This document shows positions 35,612 to 49,519 of a DNA stretch of 64,000 nucleotides, piece after piece. A model generated the notes under the pieces. That model was not told the origin of the DNA, did no database searches, and saw nothing but the letters and a program-made list of their open reading frames with translations. The position numbers and the translations under genes were made by a program. Position 1 is the stretch's first letter, and the number at the start of each line of letters is the position of its first letter. The stretch is from Haliclystus octoradiatus (lineage: Eukaryota; Cnidaria; Staurozoa; Stauromedusae; Haliclystidae), in assembly GCA_916610825.1 (NCBI GenBank), contig OU744447.1, positions 27,664,561-27,728,560 on the forward strand. The letters run 5' to 3'.

Positions 35612-38600
35612 TTTATCATTTTTCTTTCCCTTAGGAATTAGGCATTGTTTTTGGTCATTTTGAGTTGTTTTTGTCAAATTCGGATTTCCTTGATAATTTG
35701 GCATTGTTTTTTCTCATTTCCCATTTACTTGGGAATTAGGTATTGTTTTTAGTCATTTTGAGTTGTTTTTGTGAAATTCGAGTTTCCTTGGGAATTAAGC
35801 ATTGTTTTTTCTCAAATTCGAATTCCTTTGAGAATTAGGCATTGTTTTTGATCATTTTGAGCTGTTTTTGTCAAATTCGAATTCCCTTGGGAATTTGGCA
35901 TTGCTTTTTATCATTTTTCTTTCCCTTAGGAATTAGGCATTGTTTTTGGTCATTTTGAGTTGTTTTTGTCAAATTCGAATTCCCTTGAGAATTAAGTATT
36001 GTTTTTTTCAAATTCGAATTCCTTTGAGAATTAGGCATTGTTTTTAGTCATTTTGAGTTGTTTTTGTCAAATTCGTGTTCTCTTGGGAATTAAGCATTGT
36101 TTTTCTCAAATTCGAATTACTTCGCGAATTAGGCATTGTTTTTGGTCATTTGAGTTGTTTTTGTCAAATTCGAGTTCCCTTGGGAATTGAGCATTGTTTT
36201 TCTCAAATTCGAATTCCTTTGAGAATTAGGCATTGTTTTTAGTCATTTTGAGTTGTTTTCTCAAATTCGAATTCCTTTGAGAATTAGGCATTGTTTTTGG
36301 TCAATTTGAATTGTTTTTGTCAAATTTGAATTCCCTTGGGAATTTGGCATTGTTTTTTATCATTTTTCTTTCCCTTAGGAATTAGGCATTGTTTTTGGTC
36401 ATTTTGAGTTGTTTTTGTCAAATTCGAATTCCCTTGGGAATTAAGCATTGTTTTTGGTCATTTTGAGTTGTTTTTCTCAAATTCGAATTCCCTTGGGAAT
36501 GAGGTATTGTTTTTGGTCAATTTGAATTGTTTTTGTCAATTTCAAATTCCCTTGGGAATTTGGCATTGTTTTTTCTCATTTCCCATTCACTTGGGAATTA
36601 GGCATTGTATTTAGTCATTTTGAGTTGCTTTTGTCAAATTCGAGTTCCCTTTGGAATTACGCATTGTTTTTCTCAAATTCGAATTCCTTTGAGAATTAGG
36701 CATTGTTTTTGGTCAATTTGAATTGTTTTTGTCAATTTCGAATTCCGTTGGGAATTTGGGATTGGTTTTTTTCATTTCCCATTCACTTGGCAATTAAATA
36801 TTGTTTTTGGTCATTTTGAGTTGTTTTTGTCAATTTCGAATTTCCTTGGAAATTTGGCATTGTTTTTTCTCATTTCCCATTCACTTGGGAATTGGGCAAT
36901 GTTTTTGGTCATTTTGAGTTGTTTTTGTCGAATTCGAATTTCCTTGGGAATTCAGTATTATTTTTGGTAATTTTGAGTTGTTTTTGTCAAATTCGAATTC
37001 CCTTGGCAATTAAGTATTGTTTTTGGTCATTTTGAGTTGTTTTTGTCAAATTCGAGTTCCCTTGGGAATTGAGCATTGTTTTTCTCAAATTCGAATTCCT
37101 TTGAGAATTAGGCATTGTTTTTAGTCATTTTGAGTTGTTTTTGTCAAATTCGAGTTCCCTTTGGAATTACGCATTGTTTTTCTCAAATTCGAATTCCTTA
37201 GAGAATTAGGCATTGTTTTTGGTCAATTTGAATTGTTTTTGTCAATTTCGAATCCCGTTGGGAATTTGGGATTGGTTTTTTTCATTTCCCATTCACTTGG
37301 CAATTAAATATTGTTTTTGGTCATTTTGAGTTGTTTTTGTCAAATTCGGATTTCCTTGATAATTTGGCATTGTTTTTTCTCATTTCCCATTTACTTGGGA
37401 ATTAGGTATTGTTTTTAGTCATTTTGAGTTGTTTTTGTCAAATTCGAGTTTCCTTGGGAATTAAGCATTGTTTTTTCTCAAATTCGAATTCCTTTGAGAA
37501 TTAGGCATTGTTTTTGATCATTTTGAGCTGTTTTTGTCAAATTCGAATTCCCTTGGGAATTTGGCATTGCTTTTTATCATTTTTCTTTCCCTTAGGAATT
37601 AGGCATTGTTTTTGGTCATTTTGAGTTGTTTTTGTCAAATTCGAATTCCCTTGAGAATTAAGTATTGTTTTTCTCAAATTCGAATTCCTTTGAGAATTAG
37701 GCATTGTTTTTAGTCATTTGGAGTTGTTTTTGTCAAATTCGTGTTCTCTTGGGAATTAAGCATTGTTTTTCTCAAATTCGAATTACTTTGCGAATTAGGC
37801 ATTGTTTTTGGTCATTTGAGTTGTTTTTGTCAAATTCGAGTTCCCTTGGGAATTGAGCATTGTTTTTCTCAAATTCGAATTCCTTTGAGAATTAGGCATT
37901 GTTTTTAGTCATTTTGAGTTGTTTTTCTCAAATTCGAATTCCTTTGAGAATTAGGCATTGTTTTTGGTCAATTTGAATTGTTTTTGTCAAATTTGAATTC
38001 CCTTGGGAATTTGGCATTGTTTTTTATCATTTTTCTTTCCCTTAGGAATTAGGCATTGTTTTTGGTCATTTTGAGTTGTTTTTGTCAAATTCGAATTCCC
38101 TTGGGAATTAAGCATTGTTTTTGGTCATTTTGAGTTGTTTTTCTCAAATTCGAATTCCCTTGGGAATGAGGTATTGTTTTTGGTCAATTTGAATTGTTTT
38201 TGTCAATTTCAAATTCCCTTGGGAATTTGGCATTGTTTTTTCTCATTTCCCATTCACTTGGGAATTAGGCATTGTATTTAGTCATTTTGAGTTGTTTTTG
38301 TCAAATTCGTGTTCTCTTGGGAATTAAGCATTGTTTTTCTCAAATTCGAATTACTTTGCGAATTAGGCATTGTTTTTGGTCATTTGAGTTGTTTTTGTCA
38401 AATTCGAATCCCCTTGGGAATTAAGTATTGTTTTTGGTCATTTTGAGTTGTTTTTCTCAAATTCGAATTACCTTGGGAATGAGGTATTGTTTTTGGTCAA
38501 TTTGAAATGTTTTTGTCAATTTCGAATTTCCTTGGAAATTTGGCATTGTTTTTTGTCATTTCCCATTCACTTGGGAATTGGGCAATGTTTTTGGTCATTT

Positions 38601-41454
38601 TGAGTTGTTTTTGTCGAATTCGAATTTCCTTGGGAATTCAGTATTATTTTTGGTAATTTTGAGTTGTTTTTGTCAAATTCGAATTCCCTTGGCAATTAAG
38701 TATTGTTTTTGGTAATTTTGAGTTGTTTTTGTCAAATTCGAGTTCCCTTGGGAATTGAGCATTGTTTTTCTCAAATTCGAATTCCTTTGAGAATTAGGCA
38801 TTGTTTTTAGTCATTTTGAGTTGTTTTTGTCAAATTCGAGTTCCCTTTGGAATTACGCATTGTTTTTCTCAAATTCGAATTCCTTTGAGAATTAGGCATT
38901 GTTTTTGGTCAATTTGAATTGTTTTTGTCAATTTCGAATTCCGTTGGGAATTTGGGATTGGTTTTTTTCATTTCCCATTCACTTGGCAATTAAATATTGT
39001 TTTTGGTCATTTTGAGTTGTTTTTGTCAATTTCGAATTTCCTTGGAAATTTGGCATTGTTTTTTCTCATTTCCCATTCACTTGGGAATTGGGCAATGTTT
39101 TTGGTCATTTTGAGTTGTTTTTGTCGAATTCGAATTTCCTTGGGAATTCAGTATTATTTTTGGTAATTTTGAGTTGTTTTTGTCAAATTCGAATTCCCTT
39201 GGCAATTAAGTATTGTTTTTGGTCATTTTGAGTTGTTTTTGTCAAATTCGAGTTCCCTTGGGAATTGAGCATTGTTTTTCTCAAATTCGAATTCCTTTGA
39301 GAATTAGGCATTGTTTTTAGTCATTTTGAGTTGTTTTTGTCAAATTCGAGTTCCCTTTGGAATTACGCATTGTTTTTCTCAAATTCGAATTCCTTAGAGA
39401 ATTAGGCATTGTTTTTGGTCAATTTGAATTGTTTTTGTCAATTTCGAATCCCGTTGGGAATTTGGGATTGGTTTTTTTCATTTCCCATTCACTTGGCAAT
39501 TAAATATTGTTTTTGGTCATTTTGAGTTGTTTTTGTCAAATTCGGATTTCCTTGATAATTTGGCATTGTTTTTTCTCATTTCCCATTTACTTGGGAATTA
39601 GGTATTGTTTTTAGTCATTTTGAGTTGTTTTTGTCAAATTCGAGTTTCCTTGGGAATTAAGCATTGTTTTTTCTCAAATTCGAATTCCTTTGAGAATTAG
39701 GCATTGTTTTTGATCATTTTGAGCTGTTTTTGTCAAATTCGAATTCCCTTGGGAATTTGGCATTGCTTTTTATCATTTTTCTTTCCCTTAGGAATTAGGC
39801 ATTGTTTTTGGTCATTTTGAGTTGTTTTTGTCAAATTCGAATTCCCTTGAGAATTAAGTATTGTTTTTCTCAAATTCGAATTCCTTTGAGAATTAGGCAT
39901 TGTTTTTAGTCATTTTGAGTTGTTTTTGTCAAATTCGTGTTCTCTTGGGAATTAAGCATTGTTTTTCTCAAATTCGAATTACTTTGCGAATTAGGCATTG
40001 TTTTTGGTCATTTGAGTTGTTTTTGTCAAATTCGAGTTCCCTTGGGAATTGAGCATTGTTTTTCTCAAATTCGAATTCCTTTGAGAATTAGGCATTGTTT
40101 TTAGTCATTTTGAGTTGTTTTTCTCAAATTCGAATTCCTTTGAGAATTAGGCATTGTTTTTGGTCAATTTGAATTGTTTTTGTCAAATTTGAATTCCCTT
40201 GGGAATTTGGCATTGTTTTTTATCATTTTTCTTTCCCTTAGGAATTAGGCATTGTTTTTGGTCATTTTGAGTTGTTTTTGTCAAATTCGAATTCCCTTGG
40301 GAATTAAGCATTGTTTTTGGTCATTTTGAGTTGTTTTTCTCAAATTCGAATTCCCTTGGGAATGAGGTATTGTTTTTGGTCAATTTGAATTGTTTTTGTC
40401 AATTTCAAATTCCCTTGGGAATTTGGCATTGTTTTTTCTCATTTCCCATTCACTTGGGAATTAGGCATTGTATTTAGTCATTTTGAGTTGTTTTTGTCAA
40501 ATTCGTGTTCTCTTGGGAATTAAGCATTGTTTTTCTCAAATTCAAATTACTTTGCGAATTAGGCATTGTTTTTGGTCATTTGAGTTGTTTTTGTCAAATT
40601 CGAATCCCCTTGGGAATTAAGTATTGTTTTTGGTCATTTTGAGTTGTTTTTCTCAAATTCGAATTACCTTGGGAATGAGGTATTGTTTTTGGTCAATTTG
40701 AAATGTTTTTGTCAATTTCGAATTTCCTTGGAAATTTGGCATTGTTTTTTCTCATTTCCCATTCACTTGGGAATTGGGCAATGTTTTTGGTCATTTTGAG
40801 TTGTTTTTGTCGAATTCGAATTTCCTTGGGAATTCAGTATTATTTTTGGTAATTTTGAGTTGTTTTTGTCAAATTCGAATTCCCTTGGCAATTAAGTATT
40901 GTTTTTGGTAATTTTGAGTTGTTTTTGTCAAATTCGAGTTCCCTTGGGAATTGAGCATTGTTTTTCTCAAATTCGAATTCCTTTGAGAATTAGGCATTGT
41001 TTTTAGTCATTTTGAGTTGTTTTTGTCAAATTCGAGTTCCCTTTGGAATTACGCATTGTTTTTCTCAAATTCGAATTCCTTTGAGAATTAGGCATTGTTT
41101 TTGGTCAATTTGAATTGTTTTTGTCAATTTCGAATCCCGTTGGGAATTTGGGATTGGTTTTTTTCATTTCCCATTCACTTGGCAATTAAATATTGTTTTT
41201 GGTCATTTTGAGTTGTTTTTGTCAAATTCGGATTTCCTTGATAATTTGGCATTGTTTTTTCTCATTTCCCATTTACTTGGGAATTAGGTATTGTTTTTAG
41301 TCATTTTGAGTTGTTTTTGTCAAATTCGAGTTTCCTTGGGAATTAAGCATTGTTTTTTCTCAAATTCGAATTCCTTTGAGAATTAGGCATTGTTTTTGAT
41401 CATTTTGAGCTGTTTTTGTCAAATTCGAATTCCCTTGGGAATTTGGCATTGCTT
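35612..41454 (+). repeat. 5843-bp tandem duplication, copy 1
   Basis: This block is followed directly by a second copy, offset 5843 bp throughout. Private markers in both copies include GTGAAATTCGAG (35771 and 41614), TTGAGTTGCTTTTG after the landmarks at 36606 and 42449, GTTTTTTGTCATTTCCC (38555 and 44398) and CCTTAGAGAATT (39392 and 45235). Inside are two 510-bp doublets (S4 at 36761/37271 and 38957/39467), a landmark pair 2196 bp apart (38273 and 40469) and one extra S4 at 41153. The exact edge lies within a homologous stretch of about 70 bp. Confidence 0.92.
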
Positions 41455-44400
41455 TTTATCATTTTTCTTTCCCTTAGGAATTAGGCATTGTTTTTGGTCA
41501 TTTTGAGTTGTTTTTGTCAAATTCGGATTTCCTTGATAATTTGGCATTGTTTTTTCTCATTTCCCATTTACTTGGGAATTAGGTATTGTTTTTAGTCATT
41601 TTGAGTTGTTTTTGTGAAATTCGAGTTTCCTTGGGAATTAAGCATTGTTTTTTCTCAAATTCGAATTCCTTTGAGAATTAGGCATTGTTTTTGATCATTT
41701 TGAGCTGTTTTTGTCAAATTCGAATTCCCTTGGGAATTTGGCATTGCTTTTTATCATTTTTCTTTCCCTTAGGAATTAGGCATTGTTTTTGGTCATTTTG
41801 AGTTGTTTTTGTCAAATTCGAATTCCCTTGAGAATTAAGTATTGTTTTTTTCAAATTCGAATTCCTTTGAGAATTAGGCATTGTTTTTAGTCATTTTGAG
41901 TTGTTTTTGTCAAATTCGTGTTCTCTTGGGAATTAAGCATTGTTTTTCTCAAATTCGAATTACTTCGCGAATTAGGCATTGTTTTTGGTCATTTGAGTTG
42001 TTTTTGTCAAATTCGAGTTCCCTTGGGAATTGAGCATTGTTTTTCTCAAATTCGAATTCCTTTGAGAATTAGGCATTGTTTTTAGTCATTTTGAGTTGTT
42101 TTCTCAAATTCGAATTCCTTTGAGAATTAGGCATTGTTTTTGGTCAATTTGAATTGTTTTTGTCAAATTTGAATTCCCTTGGGAATTTGGCATTGTTTTT
42201 TATCATTTTTCTTTCCCTTAGGAATTAGGCATTGTTTTTGGTCATTTTGAGTTGTTTTTGTCAAATTCGAATTCCCTTGGGAATTAAGCATTGTTTTTGG
42301 TCATTTTGAGTTGTTTTTCTCAAATTCGAATTCCCTTGGGAATGAGGTATTGTTTTTGGTCAATTTGAATTGTTTTTGTCAATTTCAAATTCCCTTGGGA
42401 ATTTGGCATTGTTTTTTCTCATTTCCCATTCACTTGGGAATTAGGCATTGTATTTAGTCATTTTGAGTTGCTTTTGTCAAATTCGAGTTCCCTTTGGAAT
42501 TACGCATTGTTTTTCTCAAATTCGAATTCCTTTGAGAATTAGGCATTGTTTTTGGTCAATTTGAATTGTTTTTGTCAATTTCGAATTCCGTTGGGAATTT
42601 GGGATTGGTTTTTTTCATTTCCCATTCACTTGGCAATTAAATATTGTTTTTGGTCATTTTGAGTTGTTTTTGTCAATTTCGAATTTCCTTGGAAATTTGG
42701 CATTGTTTTTTCTCATTTCCCATTCACTTGGGAATTGGGCAATGTTTTTGGTCATTTTGAGTTGTTTTTGTCGAATTCGAATTTCCTTGGGAATTCAGTA
42801 TTATTTTTGGTAATTTTGAGTTGTTTTTGTCAAATTCGAATTCCCTTGGCAATTAAGTATTGTTTTTGGTCATTTTGAGTTGTTTTTGTCAAATTCGAGT
42901 TCCCTTGGGAATTGAGCATTGTTTTTCTCAAATTCGAATTCCTTTGAGAATTAGGCATTGTTTTTAGTCATTTTGAGTTGTTTTTGTCAAATTCGAGTTC
43001 CCTTTGGAATTACGCATTGTTTTTCTCAAATTCGAATTCCTTAGAGAATTAGGCATTGTTTTTGGTCAATTTGAATTGTTTTTGTCAATTTCGAATCCCG
43101 TTGGGAATTTGGGATTGGTTTTTTTCATTTCCCATTCACTTGGCAATTAAATATTGTTTTTGGTCATTTTGAGTTGTTTTTGTCAAATTCGGATTTCCTT
43201 GATAATTTGGCATTGTTTTTTCTCATTTCCCATTTACTTGGGAATTAGGTATTGTTTTTAGTCATTTTGAGTTGTTTTTGTCAAATTCGAGTTTCCTTGG
43301 GAATTAAGCATTGTTTTTTCTCAAATTCGAATTCCTTTGAGAATTAGGCATTGTTTTTGATCATTTTGAGCTGTTTTTGTCAAATTCGAATTCCCTTGGG
43401 AATTTGGCATTGCTTTTTATCATTTTTCTTTCCCTTAGGAATTAGGCATTGTTTTTGGTCATTTTGAGTTGTTTTTGTCAAATTCGAATTCCCTTGAGAA
43501 TTAAGTATTGTTTTTCTCAAATTCGAATTCCTTTGAGAATTAGGCATTGTTTTTAGTCATTTGGAGTTGTTTTTGTCAAATTCGTGTTCTCTTGGGAATT
43601 AAGCATTGTTTTTCTCAAATTCGAATTACTTTGCGAATTAGGCATTGTTTTTGGTCATTTGAGTTGTTTTTGTCAAATTCGAGTTCCCTTGGGAATTGAG
43701 CATTGTTTTTCTCAAATTCGAATTCCTTTGAGAATTAGGCATTGTTTTTAGTCATTTTGAGTTGTTTTTCTCAAATTCGAATTCCTTTGAGAATTAGGCA
43801 TTGTTTTTGGTCAATTTGAATTGTTTTTGTCAAATTTGAATTCCCTTGGGAATTTGGCATTGTTTTTTATCATTTTTCTTTCCCTTAGGAATTAGGCATT
43901 GTTTTTGGTCATTTTGAGTTGTTTTTGTCAAATTCGAATTCCCTTGGGAATTAAGCATTGTTTTTGGTCATTTTGAGTTGTTTTTCTCAAATTCGAATTC
44001 CCTTGGGAATGAGGTATTGTTTTTGGTCAATTTGAATTGTTTTTGTCAATTTCAAATTCCCTTGGGAATTTGGCATTGTTTTTTCTCATTTCCCATTCAC
44101 TTGGGAATTAGGCATTGTATTTAGTCATTTTGAGTTGTTTTTGTCAAATTCGTGTTCTCTTGGGAATTAAGCATTGTTTTTCTCAAATTCGAATTACTTT
44201 GCGAATTAGGCATTGTTTTTGGTCATTTGAGTTGTTTTTGTCAAATTCGAATCCCCTTGGGAATTAAGTATTGTTTTTGGTCATTTTGAGTTGTTTTTCT
44301 CAAATTCGAATTACCTTGGGAATGAGGTATTGTTTTTGGTCAATTTGAAATGTTTTTGTCAATTTCGAATTTCCTTGGAAATTTGGCATTGTTTTTTGTC

Positions 44401-47297
44401 ATTTCCCATTCACTTGGGAATTGGGCAATGTTTTTGGTCATTTTGAGTTGTTTTTGTCGAATTCGAATTTCCTTGGGAATTCAGTATTATTTTTGGTAAT
44501 TTTGAGTTGTTTTTGTCAAATTCGAATTTCCTTGGGAATTCAGTATTATTTTTGGTAATTTTGAGTTGTTTTTGTCAAATTCGAGTTCCCTTGGGAATTA
44601 CGCATTGTTTTTCTCAAATTCGAATTCCTTTGAGAATTAGGCATTGTTTTTGGTCAATTTGAGTTGTTTTTGTCAAATTCGAGTTCCCTTTGGAATTACG
44701 CATTGTTTTTCTCAAATTCGAATTCCTTTGAGAATTAGGCATTGTTTTTGGTCAATTTGAATTGTTTTTGTCAATTTCGAATTCCGTTGGGAATTTGGGA
44801 TTGGTTTTTTTCATTTCCCATTCACTTGGCAATTAAATATTGTTTTTGGTCATTTTGAGTTGTTTTTGTCAATTTCGAATTTCCTTGGAAATTTGGCATT
44901 GTTTTTTCTCATTTCCCATTCACTTGGGAATTGGGCAATGTTTTTGGTCATTTTGAGTTGTTTTTGTCGAATTCGAATTTCCTTGGGAATTCAGTATTAT
45001 TTTTGGTAATTTTGAGTTGTTTTTGTCAAATTCGAATTCCCTTGGCAATTAAGTATTGTTTTTGGTCATTTTGAGTTGTTTTTGTCAAATTCGAGTTCCC
45101 TTGGGAATTGAGCATTGTTTTTCTCAAATTCGAATTCCTTTGAGAATTAGGCATTGTTTTTAGTCATTTTGAGTTGTTTTTGTCAAATTCGAGTTCCCTT
45201 TGGAATTACGCATTGTTTTTCTCAAATTCGAATTCCTTAGAGAATTAGGCATTGTTTTTGGTCAATTTGAATTGTTTTTGTCAATTTCGAATCCCGTTGG
45301 GAATTTGGGATTGGTTTTTTTCATTTCCCATTCACTTGGCAATTAAATATTGTTTTTGGTCATTTTGAGTTGTTTTTGTCAAATTCGGATTTCCTTGATA
45401 ATTTGGCATTGTTTTTTCTCATTTCCCATTTACTTGGGAATTAGGTATTGTTTTTAGTCATTTTGAGTTGTTTTTGTCAAATTCGAGTTTCCTTGGGAAT
45501 TAAGCATTGTTTTTTCTCAAATTCGAATTCCTTTGAGAATTAGGCATTGTTTTTGATCATTTTGAGCTGTTTTTGTCAAATTCGAATTCCCTTGGGAATT
45601 TGGCATTGCTTTTTATCATTTTTCTTTCCCTTAGGAATTAGGCATTGTTTTTGGTCATTTTGAGTTGTTTTTGTCAAATTCGAATTCCCTTGAGAATTAA
45701 GTATTGTTTTTCTCAAATTCGAATTCCTTTGAGAATTAGGCATTGTTTTTAGTCATTTTGAGTTGTTTTTGTCAAATTCGTGTTCTCTTGGGAATTAAGC
45801 ATTGTTTTTCTCAAATTCGAATTACTTTGCGAATTAGGCATTGTTTTTGGTCATTTGAGTTGTTTTTGTCAAATTCGAGTTCCCTTGGGAATTGAGCATT
45901 GTTTTTCTCAAATTCGAATTCCTTTGAGAATTAGGCATTGTTTTTAGTCATTTTGAGTTGTTTTTCTCAAATTCGAATTCCTTTGAGAATTAGGCATTGT
46001 TTTTGGTCAATTTGAATTGTTTTTGTCAAATTTGAATTCCCTTGGGAATTTGGCATTGTTTTTTATCATTTTTCTTTCCCTTAGGAATTAGGCATTGTTT
46101 TTGGTCATTTTGAGTTGTTTTTGTCAAATTCGAATTCCCTTGGGAATTAAGCATTGTTTTTGGTCATTTTGAGTTGTTTTTCTCAAATTCGAATTCCCTT
46201 GGGAATGAGGTATTGTTTTTGGTCAATTTGAATTGTTTTTGTCAATTTCAAATTCCCTTGGGAATTTGGCATTGTTTTTTCTCATTTCCCATTCACTTGG
46301 GAATTAGGCATTGTATTTAGTCATTTTGAGTTGTTTTTGTCAAATTCGTGTTCTCTTGGGAATTAAGCATTGTTTTTCTCAAATTCGAATTACTTTGCGA
46401 ATTAGGCATTGTTTTTGGTCATTTGAGTTGTTTTTGTCAAATTCGAATCCCCTTGGGAATTAAGTATTGTTTTTGGTCATTTTGAGTTGTTTTTCTCAAA
46501 TTCGAATTACCTTGGGAATGAGGTATTGTTTTTGGTCAATTTGAAATGTTTTTGTCAATTTCGAATTTCCTTGGAAATTTGGCATTGTTTTTTCTCATTT
46601 CCCATTCACTTGGGAATTGGGCAATGTTTTTGGTCATTTTGAGTTGTTTTTGTCGAATTCGAATTTCCTTGGGAATTCAGTATTATTTTTGGTAATTTTG
46701 AGTTGTTTTTGTCAAATTCGAATTCCCTTGGCAATTAAGTATTGTTTTTGGTAATTTTGAGTTGTTTTTGTCAAATTCGAGTTCCCTTGGGAATTGAGCA
46801 TTGTTTTTCTCAAATTCGAATTCCTTTGAGAATTAGGCATTGTTTTTAGTCATTTTGAGTTGTTTTTGTCAAATTCGAGTTCCCTTTGGAATTACGCATT
46901 GTTTTTCTCAAATTCGAATTCCTTTGAGAATTAGGCATTGTTTTTGGTCAATTTGAATTGTTTTTGTCAATTTCGAATCCCGTTGGGAATTTGGGATTGG
47001 TTTTTTTCATTTCCCATTCACTTGGCAATTAAATATTGTTTTTGGTCATTTTGAGTTGTTTTTGTCAAATTCGGATTTCCTTGATAATTTGGCATTGTTT
47101 TTTCTCATTTCCCATTTACTTGGGAATTAGGTATTGTTTTTAGTCATTTTGAGTTGTTTTTGTCAAATTCGAGTTTCCTTGGGAATTAAGCATTGTTTTT
47201 TCTCAAATTCGAATTCCTTTGAGAATTAGGCATTGTTTTTGATCATTTTGAGCTGTTTTTGTCAAATTCGAATTCCCTTGGGAATTTGGCATTGCTT
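41455..47297 (+). repeat. 5843-bp tandem duplication, copy 2
   Basis: This is the second copy of 35612-41454, with S4 at 42604, 43114, 44800, 45310 and 46996. The main difference is a patch at about 44527-44680 where the sequence matches other monomers (a repeated GGGAATTCAG/GGTAATTTT pair and a TTACG ending) without changing length, as a short gene-conversion tract would. A single-base difference is TTCAAATTAC near 40544 against TTCGAATTAC here. Similarity to copy 1 ends near 47366. Confidence 0.92.
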
Positions 47298-49519
47298 TTT
47301 ATCATTTTTCTTTCCCTTAGGAATTAGGCATTGTTTTTGGTCATTTTGAGTTGTTTTTGTCAAATTCGAATTCCCTTGAGAATTAAGCATTGTTTTTGGT
47401 CATTTTGAGTTGTTTCTCTCAAATTCCAATTCCCTTGGGAATGAGGTATTGTTTTTGGTCAATTTGAATTGTTTTTGTCAATTTCGAATTCCCTTGGGAA
47501 TTTGGCATTGTTTTTTCTCATTTCCCATTCATTTGGGAATTAGGCATTGTATTTAGTCATTTTGAGTTGTTTTTGTCAAATTCGAGTTCCCTTTGGAATT
47601 ACGCATTGTTTTTCTCAAATTCGAATTCCTTTGAGAATTAGGCATTGTTTTTGGTCAATTTGAATTGTTTTTGTCAATTTCGAATTCCGTTGGGAATTTG
47701 GGATTAGTTTTTTTCATTTCCCATTCACTTGGCAATTAAATATGGTTTTTGGTCATTTTGAGTTGTTTTTGTCAATTTCGAATTTCCTTGGAAATTTGGC
47801 TTTGTTTTTTCTCATTTCCCATTCACTTGGGAATTGGGCAATGTTTTTGGTCATTTTGAGTTGTTTTTGTCGAATTCGAATTTCCTTGGGAATTCAGTAT
47901 TATTTTTGGTAATTTTGAGTTGTTTTTGTCAAATTCGAATTCCCTTGGCAATTAAGTATTGTTTTTGGTCATTTTGAGTTGTTTTTGTCAAATTCGAGTT
48001 CCCTTGGGAATTGAGCATTGTTTTTCTCAAATTCGAATTCCTTTGAGAATTAGGCATTGTTTTTAGTCATTTTGAATTGTTTTTGTCAAATTCGAGTTCC
48101 CTTTGGAATTACGCATTGTTTTTCTCAAATTCGAATTCCTTTGAGAATTAGGCATTGTTTTTGGTCAATTTGAATTGTTTTTGTCAATTTCGAATCCCGT
48201 TGGGAATTTGGGATTGGTTTTTTTCATTTCCCATTCACTTGGCAATTAAATATTGTTTTTGGTCATTTTGAGTTGTTTTTGTCAAATTCGGATTTCCTTG
48301 ATAATTTTGCATTGTTTTTTCTCATTTCCCATTTACTTGGGAATTAGGTATTGTTTTTAGTCATTTTGAGTTGTTTTTGTCAAATTCGAGTTTCCTTGGG
48401 AATTAAGCATTGTTTTTTCTCAAATTCGAATTCCTTTGAGAATTAGGCATTGTTTTTGATCATTTTGAGCTGTTTTTGTCAAATTCGAATTCCCTTGGGA
48501 ATTTGGCATTGCTTTTTATCATTTTTCTTTCCCTTAGGAATTAGGCATTGTTTTTGGTCATTTTGAGTTGTTTTTGTCAAATTCGAATTCCCTTGAGAAT
48601 TAAGCATTGTTTTTGGTCATTTTGAGTTGTTTCTCTCAAATTCCAATTCCCTTGGGAATGAGGTATTGTTTTTGGTCAATTTGAATTGTTTTTGTCAATT
48701 TCGAATTCCCTTGGGAATTTGGCATTGTTTTTTCTCATTTCCCATTCATTTGGGAATTAGGCATTGTATTTAGTCATTTTGAGTTGTTTTTGTCAAATTC
48801 GAGTTCTCTTGGGAATTAAGCATTGTTTTTCTCAAATTCGAATTCCTTTGAGAATTAGGCATTGTTTTTGATCATTTTGAGTCAAATTCGAATTCCCTTG
48901 GGAATTTGGCATTGTTTTTTATCATCTTTCTTTCCCTTAGGAATTAGGCATTGTTTTTGGTCATTTTGAGTTGTTTTTGTCAAATTCGTGTTCTCTTGGG
49001 AATTAAGCATTGTTTTTCTCAAATTCGAATTACTTTGCGAATTAGGCATTGTTTTTGGTCATTTGAGTTGTTTTTGTCAAATTCGAGTTCCCTTGGGAAT
49101 TGAGCATTGTTTTTCTCAAATTCGAATTCCTTTGAGAATTAGGCATTGTTTTTAGTCATTTTGAGTTGTTTTTCTCAAATTCGAATTCCTTTGAGAATTA
49201 GGCATTGTTTTTGGTCAATTTGAATTGTTTTTGTCAAATTTGAATTCCCTTGGGAATTTGGCATTGTTTTTTATCATTTTTCTTTCCCTTAGGAATTAGG
49301 CATTGTTTTTGGTCATTTTGAGTTGTTTTTGTCAAATTCGAATTCCCTTGGGAATTAAGCATTGTTTTTGGTCATTTTGAGTTGTTTTTCTCAAATTCGA
49401 ATTCCCTTGGGAATGAGGTATTGTTTTTGGTCAATTTGAATTGTTTTTGTCAATTTCAAATTCCCTTGGGAATTTGGCATTGTTTTTTCTCATTTCCCAT
49501 TCACTTGGGAATTAGGCAT
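47298..49519 (+). repeat. Domain B unit with degraded S4
   Basis: The unit holds S4 at 47703 (reading GATTAG) and 48213, exactly 510 bp apart. Unusual changes are TATGGTTTTTGG near 47742, GGCTTTGTTTTTTC near 47799, CTCAAATTCCAATT near 47420 and 48640, and ATAATTTTGCATTG near 48303. A 50-bp monomer is at 48860. It opens a stretch with a period of about 1990 bp. Confidence 0.85.

Noticed and set aside
35612-47297. The 5843-bp copies as an assembly artefact.
   Set aside because: Not accepted as such, because the copies differ by single bases and by a converted patch, which a simple assembly duplication would not create. It remains to be tested with spanning reads.
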